Source of the DNA: PALSA-693 sp963834725
Lineage (GTDB): Bacteria; Actinomycetota; Acidimicrobiia; Acidimicrobiales; Palsa-688
DNA: 64,000 bases
Reading direction: 5' to 3'
Assembly: GCA_963834725.1 (NCBI GenBank)
Contig: CAWICN010000001.1
Location: forward strand, 5,332,001-5,396,000
This document shows positions 26,772 to 34,430 of the stretch, piece by piece. The position numbers and the translations under genes were made by a program. The notes under the pieces are model-generated. The model was not told where the DNA came from. It did not search any database and worked only from the letters and a program-made list of their open reading frames with translations. Within the stretch, counting starts at the first letter, position 1, and the number at the start of each line of letters is the position of its first letter.

Positions 26772-27701
26772 TCAGTCCACCAGGCCCCGACCGGTTAGCC
26801 GCAGGAACACGTCCTCGAGGGAGCTTCGGCGCACCAGGACGTGGACCGGCTCGAGCCCGCGGCCGAGCACCACCTCGACGGCCCCGTCGCCGTCGTCGGT
26901 ATAGAGCAGCAGACGGTCCGGCAGGGCCTCGATCCGCTCGGGGATGTCGGCGAGCTTGCCGGCCATGCGCTCGCTCTCACCGGGGCCGAACCGCAGTTCG
27001 ACCACCTCTCTCGTAGAGTAACGACCAATGAGATCGCGCGGCGTGCCCTCGGCCGCGATCCGGCCGCCGTCCATCACCACCAGGCGATCGCACAGCTGTT
27101 CGGCCTCGTCCATATAGTGCGTCGTCAGCACCAGCGTGACCCCCTCGGCTTTGAGCCGGTACAGACGGTCCCAGAGAGCGTGACGCGCCTGAGGGTCGAG
27201 CCCGGTGGTGGGTTCGTCCAGGAGCAACAACTCCGGTTCGTTGACCAGGGCCCGGGCGATCGTCAAGCGCCGCTTCATCCCACCCGACAGCGGATCGACC
27301 CTGTCATCGGCCCGCTCCGTGAGCTGCGCGAACTCGATGAGACGCTCGACCCGGGCCCGTAGCTCGCGGCGGGGGAGGTCGAAGTACCGGCCATAGATAT
27401 AGAGGTTCTCCCGAACCGTCAGTTCCAGGTCCAGGTTGTCCTCCTGGGGCACTACACCGAGCCGGCCCCGAATAGCCGGACCATCGCGATCCGGGTCGAG
27501 ACCGAGGACCCGCAGGTCACCTCCGCTTCGGGGCGAGACGGCGCCGATCATGCGCATGGCCGAGCTCTTCCCGGCACCGTTGGGTCCGAGGAAGCCGAAC
27601 GCCTCGCCCGGGTGCACCGCGAAGTCGATGGCCTCGACCGCCCGAAGGGTGCCGAACACCTTCGTCAGGCCGCGCGCGAAGATCAGCGGTTCGCCAGGCA
27701 C
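26772..27701 (-). CDS. ABC-2 exporter ATP-binding protein (NodI/DrrA-like)
   Basis: A 309-residue ATPase. Walker A is FLGPNGAGKSSAMRMI, the Q-loop lies in VVPQEDNLD, the signature is LSGGMKRRLTIARALVNEPELLLLDEP (in parts) with Walker B, and the D-loop/H-loop are TTGLDPQARH and LTTHYMDEAEQLCDRL. The C-terminal extension (about residues 225-309, FGPGESERMAGKL...) is the DrrA-type regulatory tail. It heads the operon. The divergent ffh gene begins about 110 bases away. Confidence 0.93.
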   Translation of the reverse strand: MPGEPLIFARGLTKVFGTLRAVEAIDFAVHPGEAFGFLGPNGAGKSSAMRMIGAVSPRSGGDLRVLGLDPDRDGPAIRGRLGVVPQEDNLDLELTVRENLYIYGRYFDLPRRELRARVERLIEFAQLTERADDRVDPLSGGMKRRLTIARALVNEPELLLLDEPTTGLDPQARHALWDRLYRLKAEGVTLVLTTHYMDEAEQLCDRLVVMDGGRIAAEGTPRDLIGRYSTREVVELRFGPGESERMAGKLADIPERIEALPDRLLLYTDDGDGAVEVVLGRGLEPVHVLVRRSSLEDVFLRLTGRGLVD

Positions 27702-27814
27702 ACGCAGTTTCTATCCCATGGCCCGCGGACAGGCCGATGATTTGCGGGCGAGGCAAGGGAACAAGGCGGGTCGTCTACGCTGAATCGACCCATGTCCGAC
27801 GTCACGCCCGCCCC

Positions 27815-29179
27815 ATGTTCGAGAGCCTGACCGACCGCTTCGACGCGGTCTTCAGCCGGCTGCGCGGGCGCGGGCGGCTGAGCGAGTCTGATGTCGACGA
27901 GGCGCTCCGGGAGATCAGGCTGGCCCTGCTCCAGGCCGACGTCAACCTGCGGGTCGTCCGGGATTTCGTCTCGCGGGTCCGCGAACAGCTCGTCGGGATG
28001 GATCTCTCGCAGAGCCTGACCCCGGGCCAGCAGGTCGTCAAGGTCGTCCACGACGAGCTGCGAAACATCCTGGGTGGCGAAGCGCTGCGGCTCACCTATG
28101 CGTCTCGGCCACCGACGGTGATCCTCCTGGCCGGCCTTCAGGGGTCGGGCAAAACCACCGCCGCCGGCAAGTTGGCCATGTGGTATAAGCGGCGGGAGGG
28201 CCGCAACCCGCTGCTCGTCGGGGCCGACCTGCAGCGGCCGGCAGCCGTCGAGCAGCTCCGGGTCCTGGGCCAGCAAGCCGGGGTGCCGGTCTTCAGCGAC
28301 CCGTCCGATCCGGTCACCGTGGCCAAGAAGGGCCTGGCGGACGCAGTCCGGCTGGGCCGCGACGTGCTCATCGTCGACACCGCCGGCCGTCTCTCGATCG
28401 ACGCCGAGTTGATGGACGAGGTCCGGCGCATTTCGGACACCGTCGAACCGCATTACACCTTCCTGGTAATCGATGCCATGACCGGTCAGGACGCGGTGGC
28501 GACGGCCGAGGCCTTCCATCACACGTTGGCACTGGACGGCGTCATCCTGACCAAGATCGACGGCGACGCACGCGGCGGGGCCGCCCTTTCGGTCAAGGAG
28601 GTGGTGGGCCGCCCGATCGTGTTCACGTCGGCGGGGGAGAAGCTGGCCGACTTCGACCAGTTTTATCCGGACCGGATGGCCGACCGTATTCTCGGGATGG
28701 GCGATGTGCTGACCCTGATCGAGAAGGCGGAGGCGAACCTCGACCAGGCGCAGGCAGAAGAGGCCGTGAGCCGGCTGCAGCAGGGCCGGTTCACCCTCGA
28801 GGACTTTCTGGAGCAGATGCAGCAGGTCAAGAAGATGGGACCCCTGTCCGGGCTGGTCGGTATGATTCCCGGGCTCCCGAAGGAGATTCGCGACACCGAG
28901 ATCGACGACGGGATGATGGGGCCCATCGAGGCGATCATCCGTTCCATGACCCCCGAGGAACGCCAGAACCCCTCGATCATCAACGGGTCCCGCCGCCTTC
29001 GCATCGCCAATGGAAGCGGTACGTCAACGACGGAGGTCAACTCGCTGCTGGACCGCTTCAAGCAAATGCAGACCTACATGCGCCAGATGGCGGGCATGCC
29101 GGGGATGGGCGGCCGGATGGCCCGGCGAGCGGCCTCAGGGGGCAAGAAATCCAACAGGAAGAAGAAGCGGGGCCGCTAG
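27815..29179 (+). CDS. ffh: Signal recognition particle protein Ffh
   Basis: SRP54 GTPase that binds 4.5S RNA and signal sequences. From the ATG at 27815 (MFESLTDRFDAVFSRLRG) it has 454 residues. The N domain is followed by G1 LAGLQGSGKTTAAGKLA, DLQRPAAVEQLRVLG, DTAGRLSIDAELMDEV, TKIDGDARGGAALSV and GEKLADFDQFYPDRMADRILG. The Met-rich M domain is at the end (MQQVKKMGPLSGLVGMIPG; FKQMQTYMRQMAGMPGMGG), then a basic tail KKSNRKKKRGR. rpsP follows after 32 bases, a common linkage. Confidence 0.97.
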   Translation: MFESLTDRFDAVFSRLRGRGRLSESDVDEALREIRLALLQADVNLRVVRDFVSRVREQLVGMDLSQSLTPGQQVVKVVHDELRNILGGEALRLTYASRPPTVILLAGLQGSGKTTAAGKLAMWYKRREGRNPLLVGADLQRPAAVEQLRVLGQQAGVPVFSDPSDPVTVAKKGLADAVRLGRDVLIVDTAGRLSIDAELMDEVRRISDTVEPHYTFLVIDAMTGQDAVATAEAFHHTLALDGVILTKIDGDARGGAALSVKEVVGRPIVFTSAGEKLADFDQFYPDRMADRILGMGDVLTLIEKAEANLDQAQAEEAVSRLQQGRFTLEDFLEQMQQVKKMGPLSGLVGMIPGLPKEIRDTEIDDGMMGPIEAIIRSMTPEERQNPSIINGSRRLRIANGSGTSTTEVNSLLDRFKQMQTYMRQMAGMPGMGGRMARRAASGGKKSNRKKKRGR

Positions 29180-29211
29180 GTTCCGGTCACGAGGAGAGAG
29201 CAGCAGAACAC

Positions 29212-29490
29212 ATGGCCGTAAAACTCCGCCTGATGCGGATGGGAAAGAAGAAGCAACCGGTCTACCGGGTAGTCGCCGCGGACAGCCGGTCGCCACGCGA
29301 TGGTCGGTTCATCGAGATTCTCGGGACCTACGAGCCACGGGCGGAACCGTCCCGGGTCGTGATCGACAACGCCAGGGCCGTCAAGTGGTTGCGAGACGGA
29401 GCCCAGCCGACGGAAACGGTCGCCCGGTTGCTGACCCAATCCGGGGCCATGGAGGAGTTCAACTCGGGCCGGGCGGTGATCCGCTCGTGA
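29212..29490 (+). CDS. rpsP: 30S ribosomal protein S16
   Basis: A 92-residue S16: AVKLRLMRMGKKKQPVYRVV, DSRSPRDGRFIEILGTYEP and the C-terminal QPTETVARLLTQSGAME. Preceded by cacgaggagagagcagc, a strong ribosome-binding site. It heads the classic rpsP-khpA-rimM-trmD-rplS operon, with overlapping or closely spaced genes. Its TGA overlaps the GTG of the next gene. Confidence 0.97.
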   Translation: MAVKLRLMRMGKKKQPVYRVVAADSRSPRDGRFIEILGTYEPRAEPSRVVIDNARAVKWLRDGAQPTETVARLLTQSGAMEEFNSGRAVIRS

Positions 29491-29801
29491 CGAACGCCAG
29501 CGAGGGTCCAGTCGGAGGGGCCGGGGTTGAGGAGGAATGGGACGACCACGGTGAGGTGGATGGTGGCCGGGCCCGGGCGGTGCTGATGTATCTGGCCCAG
29601 CAACTGGTCGACGATCCGGGTGCGGTCATCATCGACACCGGCGAGACGCGTCGCGGCATCAAGCTGTCACTGCACGTCGCCCCGGATGACATGGGCAAGG
29701 TGATCGGCCGGCGGGGGCGGGTGGCTCAGTCGATCCGCAGCGTGGTGCGCGCCGCGGGGGCCAAGGACGGCGTCGACGTCGTTGTCGACATCGTCGACTG
29801 A
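29487..29801 (+). CDS. khpA: KH-domain RNA-binding protein KhpA
   Basis: A 104-residue protein; the start is a GTG overlapping the rpsP stop (GTGA). After an acidic N-terminal tail of about 25 residues comes a single KH domain: VLMYLAQQLVDDPGAVII, then the GxxG-type loop DMGKVIGRRGRVAQSIRSVV. KhpA works with KhpB/Jag in RNA binding linked to cell growth and division. The N-terminal acidic extension is longer than in most KhpA proteins. It overlaps rimM by 20 bases. Confidence 0.93.
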   Translation: MTNASEGPVGGAGVEEEWDDHGEVDGGRARAVLMYLAQQLVDDPGAVIIDTGETRRGIKLSLHVAPDDMGKVIGRRGRVAQSIRSVVRAAGAKDGVDVVVDIVD

Positions 29802-30279
29802 AGGTCCGCCGCTCTTTCTCGAGGTCGGCCGGGTGGCCCGACCGCACGGCTTGCACGGTCAGGTGGTCGTGGAGCTGTCAACCAACCGGATAGAGCGGGT
29901 CGCGCCCGGAGCCCGGCTCCGCGGACCTACCGGCGAGCTCGAGGTGGTCGGGGCCAGTCCCCGAGAGGCCGGTGGCCGGCGGTGGCTCGTGTCGTTTCGC
30001 GGGATCGACAGCCGCGACCAGGCCGAATCCCTCCGGGGCGCGGTGCTGGCGGCCTCGCCGCTCGTCGATCCGGAAGCACTCTGGGTCCACGAGCTCATCG
30101 GCTCCGAGGTGATTGACCCGGCCGGGTCGCCGATCGGGGTGGTCGAAGCCGTGGAGTCCAACCCGGCCAGCGATCTCCTGGTTCTCTCAGGCGGGGTGTT
30201 CATCCCGCTCCACTTTGTCACCCACCATCGGCCCGGCCGGTTGACGGTCGACCTGCCACCGGGCCTGCTCGACCTGTGA
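29782..30279 (+). CDS. rimM: 16S rRNA processing protein RimM
   Basis: 30S maturation factor that binds S19 and the 16S head. The 165-residue protein has the RimM domain (LEVGRVARPHGLHGQVVVELSTN) and a C-terminal PRC barrel (LWVHELIGSEVIDPAGSPIGVVEAVESNPASDLLVL, in parts). TTG start at 29782 inside khpA; an internal start would remove the first strand. It sits between khpA and trmD, the standard order. Confidence 0.94.
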   Translation: MSTSSTEGPPLFLEVGRVARPHGLHGQVVVELSTNRIERVAPGARLRGPTGELEVVGASPREAGGRRWLVSFRGIDSRDQAESLRGAVLAASPLVDPEALWVHELIGSEVIDPAGSPIGVVEAVESNPASDLLVLSGGVFIPLHFVTHHRPGRLTVDLPPGLLDL

Positions 30280-30340
30280 GCGAACTGGCGGAGCGAACCA
30301 ATGGGCCAGGTTGCGGCACCGTCCCCTGGATGGTGTCGCA

Positions 30341-31117
30341 ATGAGGCGTCTGGGCGGATCGAGGGGCTTGCGTATCGATGTGTTCACTCTTTTCCCCGAC
30401 CTGGTGGCGCCGTGGACGGCCGCGAGCTTGATCGGCAAGGCGGCCCAGAGCGGGCTGCTCGACCTGCGCGTCCACGACCTGCGAGCCGGCGCGGCAGACC
30501 CCCGCCGCTCGGTGGACGACAGCCCCTTCGGGGGAGGGGCCGGGATGGTCCTCGCGCCGGAGCCGGTCTTCGCCGCGGTCGAGGCGATTGGACCACCGCG
30601 CCCGCTGCTCCTGCTCGGACCGGGTGGCCGGCGTTTCGACCAGTCCTGGGCGGCCGACCTGGCGACGGCGCCGGGGTTCTCGATGCTGTGCGGCCGCTAC
30701 GAGGGATTCGACCAGCGCGTGGTTGACCATCTCGCCGACGGCGAGCTGTCACTGGGCGATTTCGTGCTGGCGGGCGGCGAAGCCGCCGCTGTCGCCGTCA
30801 TCGAGGCCGTGGCCCGGCTGGTCCCCGGCGTCATGGGCAACGACGACTCTGCGCTACACGAGAGCTTCGGGTTCGACGAGAGCTTCGGGTCCGGTCTGCT
30901 CGAATATCCCCAGTACACGCGGCCGGCCGTGTTCAGGGGGTGGGCGGTCCCGGAGGTGCTCCGTTCAGGCGATCATGCTCGCGTGGAGCGGTGGAGGCGG
31001 GCCCAGGCCCTGGCCCGCACCCGGGCGCGCCGCCCCGACCTGATCGCCGCACGGGGTGGTCTGACCGAGGACGAACATGCCCTGCTCGCCGAATTCGATC
31101 TCGAGGCATTACCATAA
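30341..31117 (+). CDS. trmD: tRNA (guanine37-N1)-methyltransferase TrmD
   Basis: SPOUT-class enzyme making m1G37 to prevent +1 frameshifting. The core starts LRIDVFTLFPDLVAPW. DSPFGGGAGMVLAPEP, MLCGRYEGFDQRVVDHL and LSLGDFVLAGGEAAAVAVIEAVARLVPGV (in parts) form the knot and SAM site. ATG at 30341 gives 258 residues; TTG at 30368 would start exactly at the conserved core and is equally plausible. The substrate loop carries a small duplication, ESFGFDESFGSGLLEYP, where the family normally has one ES motif. Confidence 0.95.
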   Translation: MRRLGGSRGLRIDVFTLFPDLVAPWTAASLIGKAAQSGLLDLRVHDLRAGAADPRRSVDDSPFGGGAGMVLAPEPVFAAVEAIGPPRPLLLLGPGGRRFDQSWAADLATAPGFSMLCGRYEGFDQRVVDHLADGELSLGDFVLAGGEAAAVAVIEAVARLVPGVMGNDDSALHESFGFDESFGSGLLEYPQYTRPAVFRGWAVPEVLRSGDHARVERWRRAQALARTRARRPDLIAARGGLTEDEHALLAEFDLEALP

Positions 31118-31152
31118 ATGGCTCTCCCTCCGAACGGCAGGAGCCCGACGCC

Positions 31153-31518
31153 ATGAACCCGACCGACCTGGTAGATCGTCAACGCCTGCGCGACGACGTG
31201 CCTGATTTCGCGCCCGGAGACACGCTCAAGGTCCACGTGAGAGTCGTGGAGGGCAACCGGGAGCGGGTGCAGGTCTTCCAGGGTGCCGTCATCCGCCGTC
31301 AGGGCTCCGGCGTGCGGGAGACCTTCACGGTACGCAAGTTGAGCTTCGGGGTTGGGGTCGAGCGCACCTTCCCGGTGCATTCACCCGTGATCGCCAAGAT
31401 CGAGGTGGTGACCCGGGGCGACGTCCGGCGGGCGAAGCTCTACTACCTCCGGGGCCGGTCCGGCAAGGCCGCCAAAATCAAGGAGAAGCGGCAGCCTTCC
31501 ATCTCCTCGAAGAGGTGA
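31153..31518 (+). CDS. rplS: 50S ribosomal protein L19
   Basis: A 121-residue L19: DLVDRQRLRDDVPDFAPGDTLKVHVRVVEGNRERVQVFQG (in parts), VIRRQGSGVRETFTVRKLSFGVGVERTFP and AKLYYLRGRSGKAAKIKEKR. ATG at 31153 fits the family N-terminus, although the tail QPSISSKR is slightly longer than usual. Its last coding bases (31480-31499) recur exactly in a tandem repeat 550 bases downstream. lepB, expected next in actinobacteria, is absent. Confidence 0.96.
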   Translation: MNPTDLVDRQRLRDDVPDFAPGDTLKVHVRVVEGNRERVQVFQGAVIRRQGSGVRETFTVRKLSFGVGVERTFPVHSPVIAKIEVVTRGDVRRAKLYYLRGRSGKAAKIKEKRQPSISSKR

Positions 31519-31576
31519 GGTAGTTCCGCTCCGGCCCCGTGTCGAGGACCTCAAAGATGCGAGGGTCAGCAGGTAA

Positions 31577-31602
31577 GGGAGCGCTGCAGGGGCAACGCTC
31601 CC
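31577..31602 (+). terminator. Possible hairpin terminator after rplS
   Basis: A seven-pair stem (gggagcg/cgctccc) around a 12-base loop lies 60 bases after the rplS stop. There is no T-run, so an intrinsic terminator is only suggested by position at the end of the rpsP operon. Confidence 0.3.
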
Positions 31603-31701
31603 GGTAGGAAGCAGATCAGACCAACGTCCAAGTTATATTGATCGGTGTGGACCCGGTCATCCTGACCAGCGCCCGCCGGCACCCGGGTTTCTGACGAAGA
31701 C

Positions 31702-31968
31702 ATGCTCCACGCTTACCGAAACCCGGTGCCCCGCTCGATCCAAGAAATCCTCGACCACGCCGACGAGCTCGCCAAGCGCTTCGAGGACTACGGGCCCTCA
31801 GCCGACGATGAAGTCGAGGTTGCCGAACATCTCCTTCGACGAGCGGCCCTCGCCCGAGCTCGGAGCGAACGACAAGTCAGCGAGGCAGTCGTTGCCGCCC
31901 GGAGGGCCGGGATGTCGTCGAAACGCATCGGTGCTGAACTCGGCATTTCTGCTCAGGCAGCTCAATAG
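31702..31968 (+). pseudogene. Small helix-turn-helix protein, cut at an amber codon
   Basis: An 88-residue frame with RSIQEILDHADELAKRFEDY, a helical middle and a C-terminal HTH-like segment ARRAGMSSKRIGAELGISAQAAQ. In related small actinobacterial proteins the motif normally continues AAQQRYG. Here TAG (31966-31968) occupies the second Gln codon and the next codons read RYGLLRSG before another stop. So the gene appears cut by CAG to TAG. Function unknown; similar modules occur in antitoxin-like or DNA-binding proteins. It lies between rplS and the 31-bp repeats. Confidence 0.5.
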
Positions 31969-32045
31969 CGGTACGGCCTCCTGCGATCCGGCTAGCGCCG
32001 GAGGAGGCTTATTACGGGCAAGAGAGGCACAGATGCATACCTTTG

Positions 32046-32204
32046 TATAAGGAGAAGCGGCAGCCTTCGACCCGTGTATAAGGAGAAGCGGCAGCCTTCG
32101 ACCCGTGTATAAGGAGAAGTGGCAGCCTTCGACCCGTGTATAAGGAGAAGCGGCAGCCTTCGACCCGTGTATAAGGAGAAGCGGCAGCCTTCGACCCGCT
32201 GAGG
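32046..32204. repeat. 31-bp tandem repeat array, 5 units, sharing 20 bp with rplS 3' end
   Basis: Five units with period 31. Each contains aaggagaagcggcagccttc (starting at 32049, 32080, 32111, 32142 and 32173; the third has one substitution) followed by gacccgtgtat. The 20-base core is identical to the last codons of rplS at 31480-31499. There are no variable spacers, so this is not a CRISPR array. The 326-bp interval 31969-32294 holds this array and no gene. Confidence 0.95.
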
Positions 32205-32294
32205 CGCCCTGGGCGCATTCGTGCGGCCGGTTTGAGCTGATCCGGACCCGGGGGAGTCCCTTTGTGCCGAGAGGATGGCCGGCGGCCACTGCGG

Positions 32295-32726
32295 TTATGG
32301 CGCGGTCGCGCAATCCGGGCAGGTGCCGATGACTTCAACGGTGTGGGTGACGTCGATGAAGCCGTGCTCCTTGCCGGCCCTGGTAGCCCAGCGTTCGACT
32401 TGTGGACCTTCGACCTCGATAGCCGTGCCACAGTGCCGGCAGACGAGGTGGTGATGGTGCTCGCCGCTGGCGCAGCGGCGGTAGCGAGTTTCGCCGTCGT
32501 CGCTTCGCAGGGCGTCGAGCTGGCCGGCGTCGGCGAGGGCCCGCACCTGGTTGTAGACGGTGGTGAGGGCGATGTTCTCGCCCTGGGCCTGGAGCTCGGC
32601 GTGGAGGTCCTGGGCGGAGCGGAACCCGTCGGAGGCTTCCAGAACGGCGGCAAGGGCGCGTTTCTGCCGCGTCGAGCGCTCGTGGGGCGCTTTAGGCAGC
32701 TGCCCTTTGGCCTCGGCCATGATCAC
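32295..32726 (-). CDS. zur: Fur-family metalloregulator, probable Zur
   Basis: A 143-residue Fur-family repressor. The winged helix includes STRQKRALAAVLEASDGFRSAQDLHAEL and ALTTVYNQVRALADAG. The metal-binding C-terminal half has GEHHHHLVCRHCGTAIEVEGP and a second CPDC pair, the structural zinc CxxC motifs. Zur identity is inferred from the adjacent ArsR/SmtB gene and znu operon, matching the mycobacterial smtB-zur arrangement. The GTG start overlaps the stop of the upstream His-rich gene (GTGA). ATG at 32720 is an alternative. Confidence 0.88.
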   Translation of the reverse strand: MIMAEAKGQLPKAPHERSTRQKRALAAVLEASDGFRSAQDLHAELQAQGENIALTTVYNQVRALADAGQLDALRSDDGETRYRRCASGEHHHHLVCRHCGTAIEVEGPQVERWATRAGKEHGFIDVTHTVEVIGTCPDCATAP

Positions 32727-32899
32727 TCGTGAGCTCGTGGCCGGAGGGTCAGTGGTAGTCCCGGGTGGCGTTCGTGGGACGCAGGGAGGCGCCCGTCGTG
32801 GACCACGTCGACGTGATCGCCGGAGTTGATGGTGACATGCCCGCGGCCGTGACCGTGAACACGCATGGGGTCACGCGGCTCGGGGTAGGTAGCCGTCAT
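32723..32899 (-). CDS. Small His-rich metal-binding protein between arsR and zur
   Basis: A 58-residue frame on the minus strand. It opens MTATYPEPRDPMRVHGHG and continues RGHVTINSGDHVDVVHDGRL, then SHERHPG. Eight histidines occur in 58 residues. I recall short actinobacterial proteins with a similar GDHVDYVHDGH core near zinc-uptake genes, sometimes labelled zinc transporter permease although too short for that. The ATG overlaps the arsR stop (ATGA) and the TGA overlaps the zur GTG, so it is part of a tightly coupled arsR-small gene-zur operon. A zinc buffer or chaperone is my inference. Confidence 0.7.
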   Translation of the reverse strand: MTATYPEPRDPMRVHGHGRGHVTINSGDHVDVVHDGRLPASHERHPGLPLTLRPRAHE

Positions 32900-33258
32900 G
32901 GATGTTCCTCTTTGGAGTGCCGGATGGCGTCGTTGACGATGTGACCGACGTGCGCGTCGGCCAGCTGGTAGGTGATCTCGGTACCGCGCCGGGTGCTGGT
33001 GACCAGACCGGCTTCGCGCAGGACCTTGAGGTGCTGGGATAACAGTGGCTGGCTCACCGCCCGTCCGGAGGCCTCAAGCGCCGTCTGCAGCTCGTGGACG
33101 CAGCGAGGACCCTCGCAGAGCTCGACGATCGTAGCCAGACGGACGCCAGAGGCCAGGGCCTTGAGCAGATCCACGGCTCCGGCCAGCCCGTCAGCAGCCT
33201 TTGTGTCGAGGGCCTTTGTGTCGAGGGCCTTTGTGTCGAGGGCCTTTGTATCGACCAC
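32896..33258 (-). CDS. smtB: ArsR/SmtB-family zinc-sensing repressor
   Basis: A 120-residue winged-helix repressor: LKALASGVRLATIVELCEGPRCVHELQ, then SQPLLSQHLKVLREAGLVTSTRRGTEITYQL. The last helix DAHVGHIVNDAIRHSKEE has the spacing of the alpha-5 zinc site (Asp-x-His ... His-x3-Glu) of SmtB and CzrA. It heads the operon with the His-rich gene and zur, as SmtB-Zur in mycobacteria. The first 20 residues are four near-identical LDTKA units encoded by a 15-bp tandem repeat, absent from typical relatives. A 14-bp palindrome lies 17 bases upstream. Confidence 0.88.
   Translation of the reverse strand: MVDTKALDTKALDTKALDTKAADGLAGAVDLLKALASGVRLATIVELCEGPRCVHELQTALEASGRAVSQPLLSQHLKVLREAGLVTSTRRGTEITYQLADAHVGHIVNDAIRHSKEEHP
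33197..33250. repeat. 15-bp tandem repeat in the smtB-like N-terminus
   Basis: Units of gcctttgtgtcgagg repeat in frame (about 3.5 copies) and encode LDTKA pentapeptides at residues 4-20 of the repressor. Near-identity of the units indicates recent expansion. Confidence 0.85.
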
Positions 33259-33275
33259 GCCCGTACATTAGCACT

Positions 33276-33289
33276 TCCTTATATAAGGA
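33276..33289. promoter_or_regulatory. 14-bp perfect palindrome upstream of smtB-like gene
   Basis: The sequence tccttatataagga is a perfect palindrome centred between the divergent smtB-zur operon and the znu operon. ArsR-family repressors bind palindromic AT-rich operators near their own promoters, so autoregulation is likely but unproven. The half site tataagga also begins each 31-bp repeat unit. Confidence 0.5.
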
Positions 33290-33360
33290 GCAAGCGATGG
33301 ATGGGAGGGCCGACCTCGACTGAGTATTTACAATCGTTCCAGATACGCGGTAGTCTTATC

Positions 33361-33402
33361 TGAAACCGATCCAGACAGGTATTTGAAGCCGATCCAGACA
33401 GG
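33361..33402. promoter_or_regulatory. Paired 19-bp direct repeats upstream of znuA
   Basis: tgaaaccgatccagacagg (33361-33379) recurs with one mismatch at 33384-33402, 23 bases apart, about 80 bases before the znuA start. Two copies on the same DNA face suggest a regulatory protein site such as a Zur or other activator site, but the sequence does not match a Zur box I know. Confidence 0.4.
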
Positions 33403-33482
33403 CTGAGGCGGGTTCGCCTCGGGCTCCGAAAGAGATCAGGGATTGTGACGGGGACGCCAGTGATCAGGAGGACCGCAGGACG

Positions 33483-34430
33483 ATGATCGGATACGCAAAG
33501 GCAGCCGCGATCGCAGGGGTCGGTGCGATGCTGTTGGCCACCGGATGCGGCCCGTCATCGAAGCCCGACGTGGCGACAGCTGCGGCGCGGAGCGACGCAT
33601 CGGCAGTGGCTGTGGTGGCGGGAGAGAACGAGTACGGGAACGTGGCGTCGCAGATCGGCGGCCCGTACGTGAGCGTGTACTCGGTCGACTCGAACCCGAA
33701 CACCGATCCGCACACCTACGAGGCCACCCCGAGCGTGGGCCGGAAGATCGCCAGGGCGAAGCTGCTGATTGAGAACGGCGTCGGCTACGACAGCTTCATG
33801 AACAGGCTTGCCTCCGCGTCGCCGAACTCGGTCGCGCAGGGTGATCAACGTGCAACATCTGCTGGGTCTGCCGGACAGCACACCGAACCCACACCTGTGG
33901 TACGACCCGAAAACCATGCCGGTCGTCGCCCAGGCGTTGGCGTCTGAGCTGTCGGCGCTCGACCCGGCCCACGCGTCGACCTTCCATGCCAACGCGACCA
34001 AGTTCGTGGCTTCGCTGCAGCCGTGGCGGAAAGCCATCGCCTCGTTCAAGGCCAAATACGGAGGGAGCACTGCGGCCACGACCGAGCCGGTCGCCGACTA
34101 CCTGCTGACCGCCATGGGGATCAACAACCTGACGCCGTTCCAGTTTCAGGCCGACATCATGAATGGCACCGACCCCACTCCCCAGGACGTGTCGCTGGAG
34201 AAGGGGTTCTTCACCAGGCATCTAGGTGAAGGTGTTCTGCTACAACCAGCAGGTTACCGACGCGCTGACAGATGTCGATCCGCCAGACCGCACTCCACGC
34301 CGGCGTGCCAGTGGTCGGAGTGTACGAGACGATGCCCGTTCCCGGCTACGACTACCAATCGTGGATGATGGCCGAACTCAACGCGATCCAGAAGGCCATC
34401 ACCACCGGCGCATCCACCGAGCACCTGTGA
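33483..34430 (+). pseudogene. znuA: Zinc/manganese ABC transporter substrate-binding lipoprotein ZnuA-like, three frameshifts
   Basis: Cluster A-I metal-binding lipoprotein. It has a signal peptide with lipobox LLATGC (about residues 17-22), NEYGNVASQIGGPYVSVYSV, TDPHTYEATPSV (metal His), then in the next frame VINVQHLLGLPDSTPNPHLWYDP (metal His), then VKVFCYNQQVTDALTD, then ALHAGVPVVGVYETMPVPGYDYQSW to a stop at 34430. Single-base insertions near 33831, 34223 and 34274 each shift the frame. Joined, the protein would be about 315 residues, normal for the family. No nonsense codon is seen. Good Shine-Dalgarno (caggagga) upstream. Confidence 0.85.

Noticed and set aside
32046..32204. Possible CRISPR array
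   Set aside because: Units are directly adjacent with no unique spacers, period is fixed at 31 bases, and no cas genes are nearby.
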